Part shown: positions 12,801-24,600 of the stretch, in pieces | How the letters are laid out: every line of letters starts with the position of its first letter | Numbering within the stretch: position 1 is the stretch's first letter | Origin: Psettodes erumei | Taxonomy: Eukaryota; Chordata; Actinopteri; Pleuronectiformes; Psettodidae | Length of the DNA: 64,000 bases | Reading direction: 5' to 3' | Assembly: GCA_016785225.1 (NCBI GenBank) | Contig: JAFBJZ010000371.1 | Location: forward strand, 439,001 to 503,000 | The notes under the pieces: model-generated | Seen by the model: the letters and a program-made list of their open reading frames with translations, nothing else | What the model was told of the DNA's origin: nothing | The model's database searches: none | Made by a program: the position numbers and the translations under genes

Positions 12801-13110
12801 CTCACTCACTCACTCACTTACTCACACGCTTCTCTCTTTTCCTTCAGGCAGCCAAAGTCATGTTGCCTTTTTTATTTTTTTCTTTTGCTTTGCTTAACCT
12901 CCATTACATCCCTGCGTGTGCACATACACACACATCAGGCACACACACTGTCAGATGCTCACACACACACACTCCCTTAGCTCCGAGTGCAGCGTGGAAG
13001 GCGTGGGCTGTTTCTTCAGGTTAGATCTCTCTGCAGAGATGATGGATGGAGGATATAAAATCCATCTCTTCAGACCATTTAGAAAAGAAATGAACACAGA
13101 CATCGACCAC
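9851..13110. other. Non-coding stretch with short microsatellites
   Basis: Holds CA arrays at about 9955-9972 and 10531-10552, a TG array at about 12631-12650 and a CTCA run at about 12797-12822. Nothing protein-like is supported. Confidence 0.55.
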
Positions 13111-13114
13111 ATCC

Positions 13115-13187
<73 letters not shown>
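13115..13187 (+). repeat. (GATA)n tetranucleotide array
   Basis: About 18 uninterrupted GATA/ATAG units. Such arrays are highly polymorphic in vertebrates. Confidence 0.97.
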
Positions 13188-13639
13188 TGATTTATTATCA
13201 GGTTTGTCATATGCTGACCTTTATCTAAGCAGGACAGTCTCCTGTGACATAAATCTGTTTTTGGAGTCTGGGGTTGAAAAAGGCAGAGCGATGATACTCA
13301 GTGAATGCTGAAACAAGAGCAGAAAGGAAGAAGGCAAAAGCAGATAATTAACACATAAGACATGATACATAAAAAAGGCAGCGCCACTTGCCATTTCAGT
13401 CTGTAAATGTCAGTGGGTTCTTGGCTTTAAAAAAACATTGAAAGATTTATTTTACAAATGAATATTTCAGCCCTACTGCTGCCATTTTCATCAGTGTCAC
13501 AGGAATCAAGAAGCAGGAACTCACTGATGATGATATTTTACCCAAGAAGCTGATAATAATACAAGCAGAGTTACAGTACAGACACAGCTGTAGGGTAAGA
13601 TGTGAAGTGTAGTAAAGAATAATGGTGCAATGGTTTGTA

Positions 13640-14530
13640 TTAAGCCATGAACATCATTAAGAAAAATCCAAACTCAAAAGGATGCTGAAAAGTACTATGC
13701 ATTTGCTATCTTGACACTGGACTACTGCTATTCATTATCAGGATGTCCCTATACCTCTGTAAAAATTATCCAGATGATTCAAAATACTGCAGCATGAGTA
13801 CTGACAGGAACTAGAAGAAGAGATTATATCACTCCTGTGTTAGCCTCCCTGCATTGGCTTCCAGAATATAATTTAAAATCCTCCTCCTCACCTACAAAGC
13901 TCTTAATGGTCAAGCACATCATATCTTGAAGAGCTCATAGTTCCTTGTCATCCTGATAGACCACTGCATTCTCTAAATGCATGTCTACTTGTAGTTCCCA
14001 AAGTCTTTAAGAGCAGGAGGGGAGGTTGAGCCTCCAGCTATCATGCTCCTCTTCTGTGGAACTAGCCAGGAGGCAGACATTCCATATTTATGGTTAGCAT
14101 TACTGTGATTAGAACAATCAGCGTACATTGTTTAATTACACTAGTATGTGGAACTGTTCCTGCTCCCTCTCTCCATTGCTTTATCATGACCCCCTTTTTT
14201 CCTCTTTTTCTTTTCTCCCAGCGGGAGAGAGAGGAACCTCTCCCACTGTCCTTCTCTCCACTCTCTTCTTTCTCCCATCTCTCTTTCAAGCCAATGGGTC
14301 GAGGCAGATGTCCACCCCACTCTGAGTCCAAGTTCTGCTTGAGGTGTCCTCTTGTTAAAAGGAAGTGTTTCCTCTCCACTGTCTCCAGGTTCTCGCTCAT
14401 TGTGGGAACTGTTGGGTTTCTCCCTCTAACACTGTGAGGACTTGACCTGACTCTGTAAAGCGACTCCAGATAATCTATGTTGTGAATTGGTGCAATACAA
14501 ATCAAACTGGATTAGGTTGGATTGGATATA
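13640..14530 (+). mobile_element. L2-type LINE, 3' end (RT C-terminus relic plus 3' UTR)
   Basis: From about 13719 the plus strand encodes the tail of a non-LTR reverse transcriptase: DYCYSLSGCP, then IIQMIQNTAA, a stop codon, VLTGTRRRDYITPVL and ASLHWLP. This is the conserved string that precedes the end of L2/CR1-group ORF2. Frameshifts follow. The 3' UTR has the characteristic order of an AAAAGGAAGTGTTTCCT box, GCTCATTGTGGG and a GTTGTGAATTGG-type end, finishing in an ATTGGATT-type tail at about 14510-14527. Only the 3' end is present, which is typical 5' truncation. It is long dead. Confidence 0.72.
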
Positions 14531-14599
14531 AAGATGTACATTTTGCCAGCTTATCAGGAAACCTTGAATGAACATCATAAATCAGCAAAAAACTAACAT

Positions 14600-14700
14600 G
14601 GAGGAGGCAAGGTTTGTGATCTGTACTGCAGCCTGCCACCAGGGGGTGGTCGAGATGTCAGGTCCTTCATCTTCATATACTGTATATAGTTATTGGTATG
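14600..14700 (+). repeat. Dispersed repeat (short copy of the 5315-5395 type)
   Basis: Shares the order ACTGCAGCCTG, CCACCAGGGGGTGGT and a CATATACTGTATA-type end with the copy near 5325-5390. Confidence 0.55.
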
Positions 14701-15269
14701 AAGTCAATCTAAGAGGCTGTTGGAAGACATTAAAAAGTGGAAATGGACAGGTATTCTTCCTTTACAGTGACATCAATCATGTAAACATCGAACAAAAAAA
14801 ACAACAACTCATGCTTACCCCGGGGCAGGTCAGTCCAGCACCGCAGCAGCTCATATACAGGTACACCAGGGTAGAAAAACAAACACACCACGGGCAGCTC
14901 ATCTGAGGAGGAACAACAACAACATTAAATAAAGATGTAGCATGATCAGTTAATTTAAGGAGGAGTTTGATAGTTATTATTCTTTAATTACGCTGCAAGA
15001 GGGGGAAAAAAAGATTGTTTACCACCATATTTTATCTTCCTGTTTCCAGCACTGAACCCAGACAATGTTATTTTTATTTCTCCTTCCCTCTAAAAGGCCC
15101 AGTTATTACTCCCTTGTTCCCCATAGTCTTGTTTCCTTCCTCTGCGCCTATACATTTAAGCATCAGCAGGAGCCAGTAAGTATTTTACTGATGCTTAATT
15201 CATACAGTGAAATGACTCTCTAAAATTGCTGCCTGTGTCATAAAGTGTAACCATGTGTATGTATGTGTG

Positions 15270-15305
<36 letters not shown>

Positions 15306-17550
15306 TACATATATATAAATTGAACTGTAAAGTGTGAGATGTTTGGACAAGCAGAGGGTTTCATGTTTGAAAATGAGATGTTTCAGTAGTCTGAGATGAC
15401 ACTTAATGCAGCAAATGAACAGCTTTGCTGTGGGACTGGTCACTACTGCAGAGTGTTTGTGTGTGTGTGTGTGTTTCAGATAGAGAGAGTGAGAGAGACA
15501 GATAAGTATTGGATTTTGAGTCATTTATATTCAGTAGGGGTTCGCAATACTGCTACAGTACAACACACACGCACATATACAGCCTGCCTCACTTTTCTAT
15601 ATATATATATATATATATATCCATTATCCATTATTGTTGGTTGGCGCCTTCTTTCTGCTGCAGCTTTAGCCAAATAAAAACCTTTGATTCAATTCAAAAC
15701 TTTATTGTCCCATGAGGAAGATCTGGTTTGCAGAAACAGTTTATGATGAAAATGCAATATACAACAATAAAAAAAGCAGCCACAGCAGATGCAGAGCTGC
15801 GTGATGCAGTCAGAGCCGAGTGAGGAAGACGTTAAAAAAAACAACCTGCAGAGAAAAAAAATCTGATTTAACACATTTCCAGCATTGGGATGAGATGGAG
15901 AAAACCTGCTGAAATAAAGTTTAAACATGATTACATATCCCCCCATTCAACCAAATAGATTTTTGAGTAAGTTTCGTTAAAGGAACAGGTAAACATTTTT
16001 GATATGTATGCTTATTATGTTGTTATGAAGTTTATGTTTCCTAGTGGACAGACTTTCATATCTGTCCCACCAGCAGATGTTTGCCTGGGGGCACTAACCT
16101 CCCTGGAGTCTTTTCCTCGCAATTTGCTACTGGTCAGTACATTAGTTCAGCACATACAAAAAAAATCTTCTGGAGACATGATTTTACACCAAAATTCCTG
16201 CACCAATCATATTTGAGAAATCTGCTGTGGAGCTGAGTTGAGTTTGAATTCAGAGTGGTCTCTTACAGGTAAAAGTCCTGCACTCCAATCTCTATTTGAG
16301 CAGTAAGTTTCAGTAAAATGTACATCAAGTCTCATTTTGAGCAAATTATCAAGCTCCCAAAGTCCTGAATGGCAGGATGAGATAATGTTTTGAGCATGTG
16401 GGTTAGAAGACCTCAGCAGAGCTTCAGCCCAGTTCCACCTGAGCAGGTTCTTCATTGAAAACACCAATGTGGGTCATTGCAGGAACAAATCCAATATTTC
16501 CTTCTGAAACATAGTGGAGTGGAAGTATAAAAAAAAACACTTAAGTACAATACACTGTGTAAAAATAGCCCCGTATTGGGGATTTATCAGAGACACAACA
16601 ATTCCTCAAACTGAAACAAAACCTCATTTGTCTCCCCCTTAAAAACCAGTTGCATGTGAGTGCATGTGAGCCTTCCAAAATGAGTGAAACAAGCCAAAAA
16701 AATGGGTGACATTATTTGAGGCAAAAAAACAAAACAAGGTTCAGGTTGGGGCAGGGTGTGGGGGACAGCCTTGATTGGGAGTAGGAAAAAAACAACAGTC
16801 AAAAGTTCTATGAAACCATCCATCCAGAAGAAGGTGTTTGGTACTGTAACGCATCACATCTGACAGCCACAATTCACACACAGAAAGGTCTCTGCAGATC
16901 ACCGTTATAGGACAACATAAATATGGGTCATATGTTGCATCGGAACAACTGACCAGGGTTGTTGTTTGTCTTTATGAAGACAGCGCGTGATGTGCTTATT
17001 CAGACGAATGGTGCCTGGGGGATGCATCAGTACTGCCCTTGGATACAAAATACGTGGTGCAGTTTATGAGAATGGCCTTGGTAGCTGGAAACAAGTGTAC
17101 TGCTAGGACATGGAATAACAAATATCCACCTTGTTGTGTTGCAAGTAAAAGGCAAGGGAAGCCATTGTAAACAGTATTATGGCTTGAGGAACAAGTATTG
17201 TTTGCTTGCCTGATGCTGGAAAGGGTCAAAGAGTTTAGAAATTCATCAGTGCAGAGAAACACTCAATAAACTCTACAATGAGGTAAAAAAGAATCTTAGA
17301 GTAATAGTTTAAAGATTAAAGTAGTCACTGGAGCTGGTTAAGATCTGACTCCAGTAGTCTACCATATGCAAATCATGGTGCATAGAGCAAAGTGTCCATG
17401 GCAAGACAGAACAAAAAAACAACAATAACAAAAAGCCTTAAATCTTCCAAAGAGCAACTCAACTCTCCACAACAAGAGGAACATAAGTTAGTTGAATAAT
17501 CAAGGTATCTTCAAAGACTATGTCAGAGTGGCCATCCACCAGCTAGAGTC
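14701..17550. other. Non-coding stretch with TA/CA arrays and small repeat scraps
   Basis: A TTCAATTCAAAACTTTATTGTCCC stretch at about 15677-15705 resembles LINE/SINE tails of fish. A TAGTGGAGTGGAAGTATAAA motif near 16509 resembles one end of the AGTAAAAGTACT repeat. No gene was found. Confidence 0.45.
15260..15318 (+). repeat. (TA)n(CA)n(TA)n compound microsatellite
   Basis: Alternating TA, about 14 CA units, then TA again. The arrangement is nearly palindromic. A separate TA array lies at 15598-15620. Confidence 0.9.
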
Positions 17551-17554
17551 ATAG

Positions 17555-17800
17555 ACCGTGTCTGGATCTGGGTCTGAAAAATGAAGCCAATGTGAAAGCG
17601 TCTTAAACCTGAATTCTATTGAATGACCATTAGGGGATGACTCCACTTGTTGCAAAAAGAAGTGTATTTGTATTTAAGTCTATGAGAAAATGAGCTTCAT
17701 ACTGAGTTTATGGTCTCAGACACTAGTTTCAACTCTTCTTCAATACAACATGATGTTCATTTTGTAAATTATGATCTGATTCAGTCAAAGGGTCCAAACA
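17555..17800. repeat. Dispersed repeat (copy 2 of the 5425-5690 type)
   Basis: Collinear with copy 1 over about 240 bp in the same orientation, including the identical 23-nt block at 17721-17743. It is diverged and carries small indels. Confidence 0.7.
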
Positions 17801-18726
17801 AGAGCCCACCCTGTTAAGATAGGTAAAGGAATTGAATGAAGAGCAGCATAAAAATGTATATTAGTAACCGCTGGCTGAAATGTTAGCTTCCCAATATACT
17901 AAGCTGTTTGCTATCTAGTTAATTACTGTATGAAAAAAACCCTCTTATGTCAGGGAACTTCCTTCATTTCACCTGCATTACATGTACCAGTACCTTGTGA
18001 TAACATCAAATGTGCTTTAATGCAATAGCTCACAGAATTCTGGGGGTAGCAAAACAAATTATTGTTTAATGAATTATCAGTTTAATGAAGAGGTCTGGCA
18101 ATAATTGGCCTCTTCATTGAACACCTACTACTAGTCCTACTACTCCTTCTTTTATCTTTTTCATCAATATTTTGAACTGATCCACGGTCATAGCACTCAA
18201 AATGTCCGTTCTTTAAGACATTTGGATGAACGACAGTGGAAAGTACAAAGGTCACTGACAAACGCACAGTGCCTTTCCTGTGACAACTTCATAATAAAAG
18301 TCAGCTGTTTTTCTTAACATATACTGTAAATAACAATAGACACATCAGCTGTCAGGGTTAATAAAAGCAGGACAAAGGGATTTTTTTAAAGTTTTTGCTA
18401 CTGCATGGGCAGAAATACATGATTTCAAAAGAAGTGCAGCAGTACATACCTGGCAGTAAACTGTGTATTAGAGTGTCTACAGTCTGTCTATTGTCTGTAC
18501 AGTGAACACATGTACTGCATGTGTACCCTGTCTGTACAGTTAATTTATTTATGCTTCACTTATTATTTTTAAAAAAACAGACACACTATCAAGCATGAAA
18601 TCACAAATTCATGACTGTGTTGAAATGCATGTGTGCATGTGTGTGTGAAGCAGAAAGTAAATAGTGATGACGCAGCAGATTGCAGGTCAGTCAGCTAAAT
18701 GCTAATCACACGTTCAAACCAGAACT
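17801..18726. other. Non-coding stretch, nothing identified
   Basis: No gene or recognised repeat beyond short T- and A-runs. Confidence 0.5.
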
Positions 18727-19541
18727 CTTTTCATCAATCCCCCTTTCATCCCTCTATCCTTCCTTCCTTCTCTGATATCTCCTCTGTTCGCTCTTTCATT
18801 TTATAACGTTTTTCTTCCTCCCCCTTCACTTCTCTATCCTTCCTTACTTCCTCCTTTACTTACCTTTCTTCTTTTGCTTCTCCCCTTTATCTTTCCTCTT
18901 TCCTTCCCTCCTTCCCTCCATTTTCTTTGATACTTCCCTCATTCATTCTTTCTTTCTTCAGTCTGCTGTTTCATCTCATTTTCTCTTTTCTTTTTTGTAC
19001 TTTGCTCCTTGACCTCCTTTTTCTATCCTTTCATCCCTCCACCCAGTCTGTCCCTAATATCCCTCTTTCCTCTTATATTCCCTTTCTCTTTCTCTTCCTG
19101 TCCTTCCTCGTCTCCCCCTTCAGTTGTTTTCTTCTTCTTCTTCACTCCTTAACCTCCATCGTGCTGTACTTCCTTCCTTTCTTCCCATTTTCTCTGACCT
19201 TCTTTTGTTTCTCTTTTTCTGTCCCTCTCTCCTTACCTCCTTCCTGACCCTCTCCCCACCATTCTGCCCTCCTCTTTTTCCTCCTATCTTTCTTCTTTCT
19301 CCTCTTGCATATCTCCTTTGGCTGCTTCTTTCCTTCATTAGTCCATTTCTTCGTTTCTAATCATCATTGCTTCATTTAATCTTGCAAACAACATTTTCTG
19401 GTTCTTCCTCCTCTATTCATCCCTCCATCTTTCTGCTTCTTTGTTCGTTCTCCCTTTTTTCATATATTTTCATTCCCTTAATTTCTCCTTCACCCCCCCC
19501 CTCTCCCTTCTACTTCTCCCTTCGTTGCCTCTCTCCATCCT
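18727..19541 (+). repeat. Long polypyrimidine (CT-rich) tract
   Basis: About 815 bp in which the plus strand is almost all C and T, made of irregular TTCC, CTTT and TCTCC units with rare purines. It produces several overlapping open frames rich in S, F, L and P on the plus strand and in K, R, E on the minus strand. None is a gene. Such tracts can form triplex (H-) DNA. Confidence 0.9.
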
Positions 19542-19693
19542 TGGGAGGCAGAAATTGATTTGATCACTAATTGTGCTGAAACAAACAGAAGTTGATTAAT
19601 TCATGTTTGTGCTCCCTCGCTCTGATAAATGAGTTGGCATGTGAAGAAAAAAAAAACAAAGTTGTTAACATGAGGAGAGAGGGAAGGAAAAAG

Positions 19694-19694
19694 T

Positions 19695-19748
<54 letters not shown>
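19694..19748 (+). repeat. (GA)n microsatellite
   Basis: About 27 GA units with one phase break. It lies 150 bp beyond the pyrimidine tract and has the opposite strand bias. Confidence 0.95.
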
Positions 19749-19750
<2 letters not shown>

Positions 19751-20435
19751 GAACTCTCTGTGTTGTGAGCAGTAAATGGGATCACTGGCTCGTTTAGCCC
19801 GCCAGCTAATTAGAATTCACTGTGTGTGTCCATTTGTTAGTATTCACTTTGTGTGTGTTTATTTTCCTTGTGTGTGTGTGTGTGTAGTCATTGATCAGAC
19901 TGACAGAGACTTATTATGGTGTCACTCTTTGTGAACCCTTTTGACCCTGCTGGCGGTAAAAGTGTGTTTATGCACGCATTGTGTGTATATGTGTGCATCT
20001 GTGTGTATTCATATAAATTTGTGCGAGTGTGTATGTGTGTTTGTCCTGCTAATGACTTGTCAGCTTCCACCACAAGTGCTAAAGGTGACGCTTCCTCCCT
20101 GGAGATGAACACACACACATAAAATATACAGATACCCCCTCCCACACACACAGACACACACACGGAATACAGAAGTACACATTCCCAATTCTGGTGTCGA
20201 CTCCTCTCAAACACAAACAAATGCTGCAGCTGTGAGAAAAATTCACATTAGTGGGAATTACACCTTCTGTAATGTTAGACTTACAACACAATCCAGGAGT
20301 TAGACATCTGCAAACTGCAGCTGTAACATTACATATAACATAACCTGGGCACTGACCTAAAAGTGAGTACCTGGAAATAGACATATGCAGGTTTTGAAGG
20401 ATAATTATGGATATATGCAGGTTTTAATTTAGTGG
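19749..20435. other. Non-coding stretch rich in TG/CA words
   Basis: Interrupted TG words (about 19820-20045) and CA words (20110-20165) give cysteine/valine open frames on both strands. No gene is supported. Confidence 0.55.
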
Positions 20436-20439
20436 TAAT

Positions 20440-20830
20440 GGACCCAAGGACCAGCACATATGGCGTGTTCCTATCACACGGCAAGAACCAGCAGACCCAT
20501 GGAGTGACATACTAATCTTGCTGTTTCGGTCGCAGCGTAATTCCGAGCGCACCTGAGAATAAACAGTATTTGTCAACAGGGAGCCAAGATGGAAACAGCA
20601 TTGTTTGTTGTATTAGTATATACGGTGAATAACATGTTGTTAGTGCTGGTGAGTTGTGAGGCACCTGCTGTTACTTGATGTCGTCCATGTGAGTTAACCA
20701 CCAATCAGCATCAAGCACGGGCCAAAAAGACATAACTACCCGAGAGCAGGACCTTTCTGTACCTGAAAAAAATGCACATATGTTCCGCCCCCTAACATGG
20801 TCCTGTAGTCATATAAAAAAATACTGCTTT
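20440..20830 (+). mobile_element. MITE-like dispersed element, copy A
   Basis: Related to 24195-24600 in inverted orientation. A 23-nt block at 20696-20718 is the exact reverse complement of 24378-24400. A second block at about 20572-20594 matches 24503-24526 at the same spacing (about 147 bp). No coding capacity. I recall similar sequence as a common teleost DNA-transposon derivative, but the superfamily is uncertain. Confidence 0.6.
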
Positions 20831-21429
20831 AATGTAGCCTCAGAAGAAAGACCAGGAAATAGGCACCTCCAGGCTTTTGTGAGGTTAAATTGACAAAAGA
20901 GACCAGAATATGGATATATGCAGTTGAAATACATGTTTTCAAAGGAATCAGCATGTAGACACGCTGACCTATGCTCGCAGCAAATATTTAATTCCATTTC
21001 ATGTTTATTTCATAAGGATGGGTGCAGTGTATATAAAGAATTGCACAGCAATTATCCACTGCAGTGCATCACTGGATTTATAGCTGCTGCCAACTGCTAA
21101 TCCCTAGAAAGGCCTTTGCAACAAGAAATAAAACATGTGTCCAGTCAATGCTTTGTGGTTGACCTTATAAAAACAGCAGCACAAATTCAATTACGCACAT
21201 GAGGCCAAAACATCACCTTAATGCAAAATGGAGGCCAGGAAAAGAGATATATATCGTTATAAGCTTATTTGTTGACAGGGGCGCCGAACTCAGGTGTGAA
21301 ACTATGCCCTTAAACTATGACTTTTACAACCAGGATGCTCACTAAAAAAAACCAACACACATTAACCTGTTAATAACCATTTAGAAAGCAGTAACTAATT
21401 CAAATAATAACTCCATTACTAAGATATAT

Positions 21430-21469
<40 letters not shown>

Positions 21470-24190
21470 GTTTTTAAACAGAAATAAATTTCAACTTGAT
21501 TTTGATAAAGGGAGCTGGATCCTCTATAAATCCTCTCATCTCCACCTCCGCTGTGCCGCTTTCATGTCAGGGCACTCAGCGCTGCATGACGACCTCCGAC
21601 CTGCGGCCCACCGACCTCTCTCTCTGACTCTCTCTCCTGTGGGGCTAACCTCGTTAAATAAAGCTTCATCTAACATAACTCCATCCCCGCCTGTCTGCGC
21701 CGCTCTGCTATAAATCCTTCATCAAACACAGAGGAGAGAGCCGATCAATATCAAACCAACCAACACTGAAGAGAAAAGTGTGCGTGCATGTGTGTGTATT
21801 CCCTCTGCCTTTATCTTGATTGCATTGCTGACGAAGTCGCTTTATCTGCAAAATAAAGTTCAGTTAAAATTCATTTCCTCTCATTTATTTTAAATTCAAT
21901 TTACTCTATGAATCTGCTATTTTACCCATTAATCTAAATTGAATAATGTTTATTTTTACCAGATTTATAAAAAACAAACAAATCAAGAGGTGAACTCTGT
22001 GCTGTGGCCAGGCGAATCTTGTTTGCTTTAATTATCCTTGAAAGGAGAACTTCACTGGAATCAACCTAGTGGCAAATTAGTTTAGAAAAGCTCACACCTG
22101 TGTTTGCGCTGCAGGTCAGGACAACAAAAACAGCAAATGAAGTGCAGGAAACTGTAGACATCTCTGTATATATATAACAAAGGTATACAACTTAGTGGTG
22201 AACAGCGGAAATGTGCCATTTGTTTGACAAAGTACTGTATGCAATATGAAGGTTTGTATCCATTTTAAATTTAAGCCCTCTTAATATGACATACAGTCAA
22301 ATGTTGAAAAGTCATTCCAGTTATGTTACATCTGATGCCGGAAAAAACTTTTCAGACTCTTCTCTGGACCACACTTTCTGTTTTATTTTGTAGTTTCCTC
22401 TATGTTTTCCCTCCTCTGTGATCGTCTGCCCCACCCAAATGTGTTCCAACTGTGCCTAAGTATTGAAAACATGAGGGATCTTTCATATATCTGAGTTTCA
22501 GTTTCATTCAACTCTCTGTCCCTGTCTTCAGTTCCTGTCTTCATTTAACTTTCTTTTGTTGCACTTGCCTGCCAAGCTACCTCTTGGGACTTTGCAGCTC
22601 TTTTTCATTGAAGATCATTGAAGATTCATTGAAGATCTCAGCTTCAAGTTTTTGTTTTGTGTGATGTGTGTCTGCATTTAACTCCAGTTGTTCCATCAGT
22701 CCCATCAAGTTAAATTTTTCTCAATTTTAAGACTTTTCTGGACCTGCAGACACTGTGTCTGAACAATAACTGCTTTTTTAAATGGTTGTACCCTTATTCT
22801 GAAACAACCACAGGAAGTGATGACAGCTAATAAATGCCCGTTAATTGCCAGGTTAATTTATCTTCAAAATTACGCAGCGAAGCAAAGGGCTTCCATGGTT
22901 TTATCAGAACATCTTGACAAGAATGATGAGTGCAAATGCTCTCTGGAGGAAAGGCTCATTGCTACAAACAGAAGCAAGGATCATGTCAGGGTCCATATAG
23001 AGATGATGAAGATGTATTTTGAGGAAGGGTGGATTTAAAGCTCCCTCATGGATCTGTCCTGTCAGCATCCCCAAAATGTATCTCTGATTGGATGAACTCC
23101 AAGCTGTTCTGTCCCGAGCATCTGTGGCTGCTCCATGTATTGATCCATGGATTGATTTGATTGATATGTTTTCTTAAATGAGTTGTTGTTTGATTGACTT
23201 CAGCACAACCCCTGCAGCTATATTAAGAAGTAGTGGTGTTGAAATCCAACATACATACATGTTCCCCAATGCTGTCCCAGTACAGCTCTGAAGGTTGTAA
23301 TAAAAAGTATTACTGTAGCAGTAGAACTGAATTTATAGTTATAAATAAAAAATATGATATGTGTAATTTTTTTTAATTTCTTCAGTTGTCCTGCAGTTTA
23401 ATAATCGGATGGACAGAAGCAGAATGTGCAGGTTTATTGGAGTATAAAATGCTGATTGATATCATTCCTTTAAAATTGCGAGTGAGATTAAAGCCGAAGT
23501 TATTTATTATGTTCGATTTATTACTCATAGTAACAGAGAGAAAAAAGGGATGCTTGTAAAAAAGCAATGAAATCGAAGTCCAGTGCTCAGAAATGTGAAG
23601 AATCAAAAATATTATTAAAGCAACTCTGTGAAGTGTAGAAGAGCCTGCGTTATGTGTTTTACCCTGCAATAATATCTTAGAAGAGACTACTTTAATAACA
23701 TTGTTCACTAATAATGAGCAGGTAGCCAGAGGCTTTTCACTGGTTCATGACCATCAACTCCTGTTCTGGAAGCTAGAAAAAAAGTCAAACAGGCTCCACA
23801 TGTTTTAACATTTGTTCAACATACAAACTCTTACAGGTTGGGAGGCAGAAAAAATGAAGAGCAAACACCACAATGTATGGAAAATGAACAGTGCTTGTCC
23901 CAATTTAAAACACATTGTTCAAGTGTAGCTATCTTTCACTTGGTTAAAATGTTGAGGGGACAGATGGACTGGGTCATGACATTGAACCCATGTAAAGATT
24001 TATCCTGCAGGTCCAGCTTTTTCATCATCCTGAAGGCGCTCTACTGAGACAGTAAGCAAAGGTCGACCCAATGACTGATCTTTAACCCAGGGCGAGGTTG
24101 TTGATTTCCCAGGAAATGTTGTTGCAGAAGATGGTGTTTTAATGTGGACATCATGGCCCCTAGGCCTTTGTGAGATGATTTCTTGTTTAA
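20831..24190. other. Non-coding stretch, no gene seen
   Basis: Contains a CA/TA array at 21430-21469 and three near-perfect tandem copies of ATTGAAGATC at about 22609-22638. A GC-richer segment at 21520-21710 with purine-poor CTCTCT words could be regulatory, but no defined site was found. Confidence 0.5.
21430..21469 (+). repeat. (CA)n(TA)n microsatellite
   Basis: Nine CA units followed directly by about ten TA units. Confidence 0.92.
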
Positions 24191-24194
24191 AAGC

Positions 24195-24600
24195 TCAGAC
24201 ACAAAACTAATTGTGTTTAAGTGCGTGTTCCCCCCGCAGGAACTACAGAAATATAATAGGGGACCTGAAACCTTTGTGAGTGTCCCCACCAGCGATTTAC
24301 ACCAACTGATTTCGGGGCTGAAAAAGCTCCTACTTTGAAGTAGGTACCTGTTTGCAGCCCCCAAAAAACGTCGAACAGTGCTTGATGCTGATTGGTGGTT
24401 AGGTCACATGGGAGGTGACGGCAACAAGCGAAGGTCTTGGAAGGTCCATACATTGTCGCTAACAATGTATAGTTCACTGCGAACACAGCAAACAACACTG
24501 CTACCATCACAGCTCCCTGTTGACAAATGCTGTTCTTTTAGGGCCGTTCCTTTAACACTTGAGCTACAAGGGATGAGTTCCTAGTTACTTTGATCAGAAC
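24195..24600 (-). mobile_element. MITE-like dispersed element, copy B (inverted)
   Basis: Inverted relative of copy A, with two matching blocks in the same order and spacing when read on the minus strand. The pair is separated by about 3.4 kb. Confidence 0.6.

Noticed and set aside
13115..13187. Regular array considered as a CRISPR-like repeat
   Set aside because: It is a simple GATA microsatellite with no spacers.
18927..19360. Overlapping hydrophobic frames that resemble membrane proteins
   Set aside because: They lie wholly in the polypyrimidine tract, and all three frames give similar Ser/Phe/Leu/Pro composition.
22817..23038. Plus-strand frame of 73 codons with ordinary amino-acid composition
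   Set aside because: No recognisable motif, no splice context and no supporting neighbours; likely chance.
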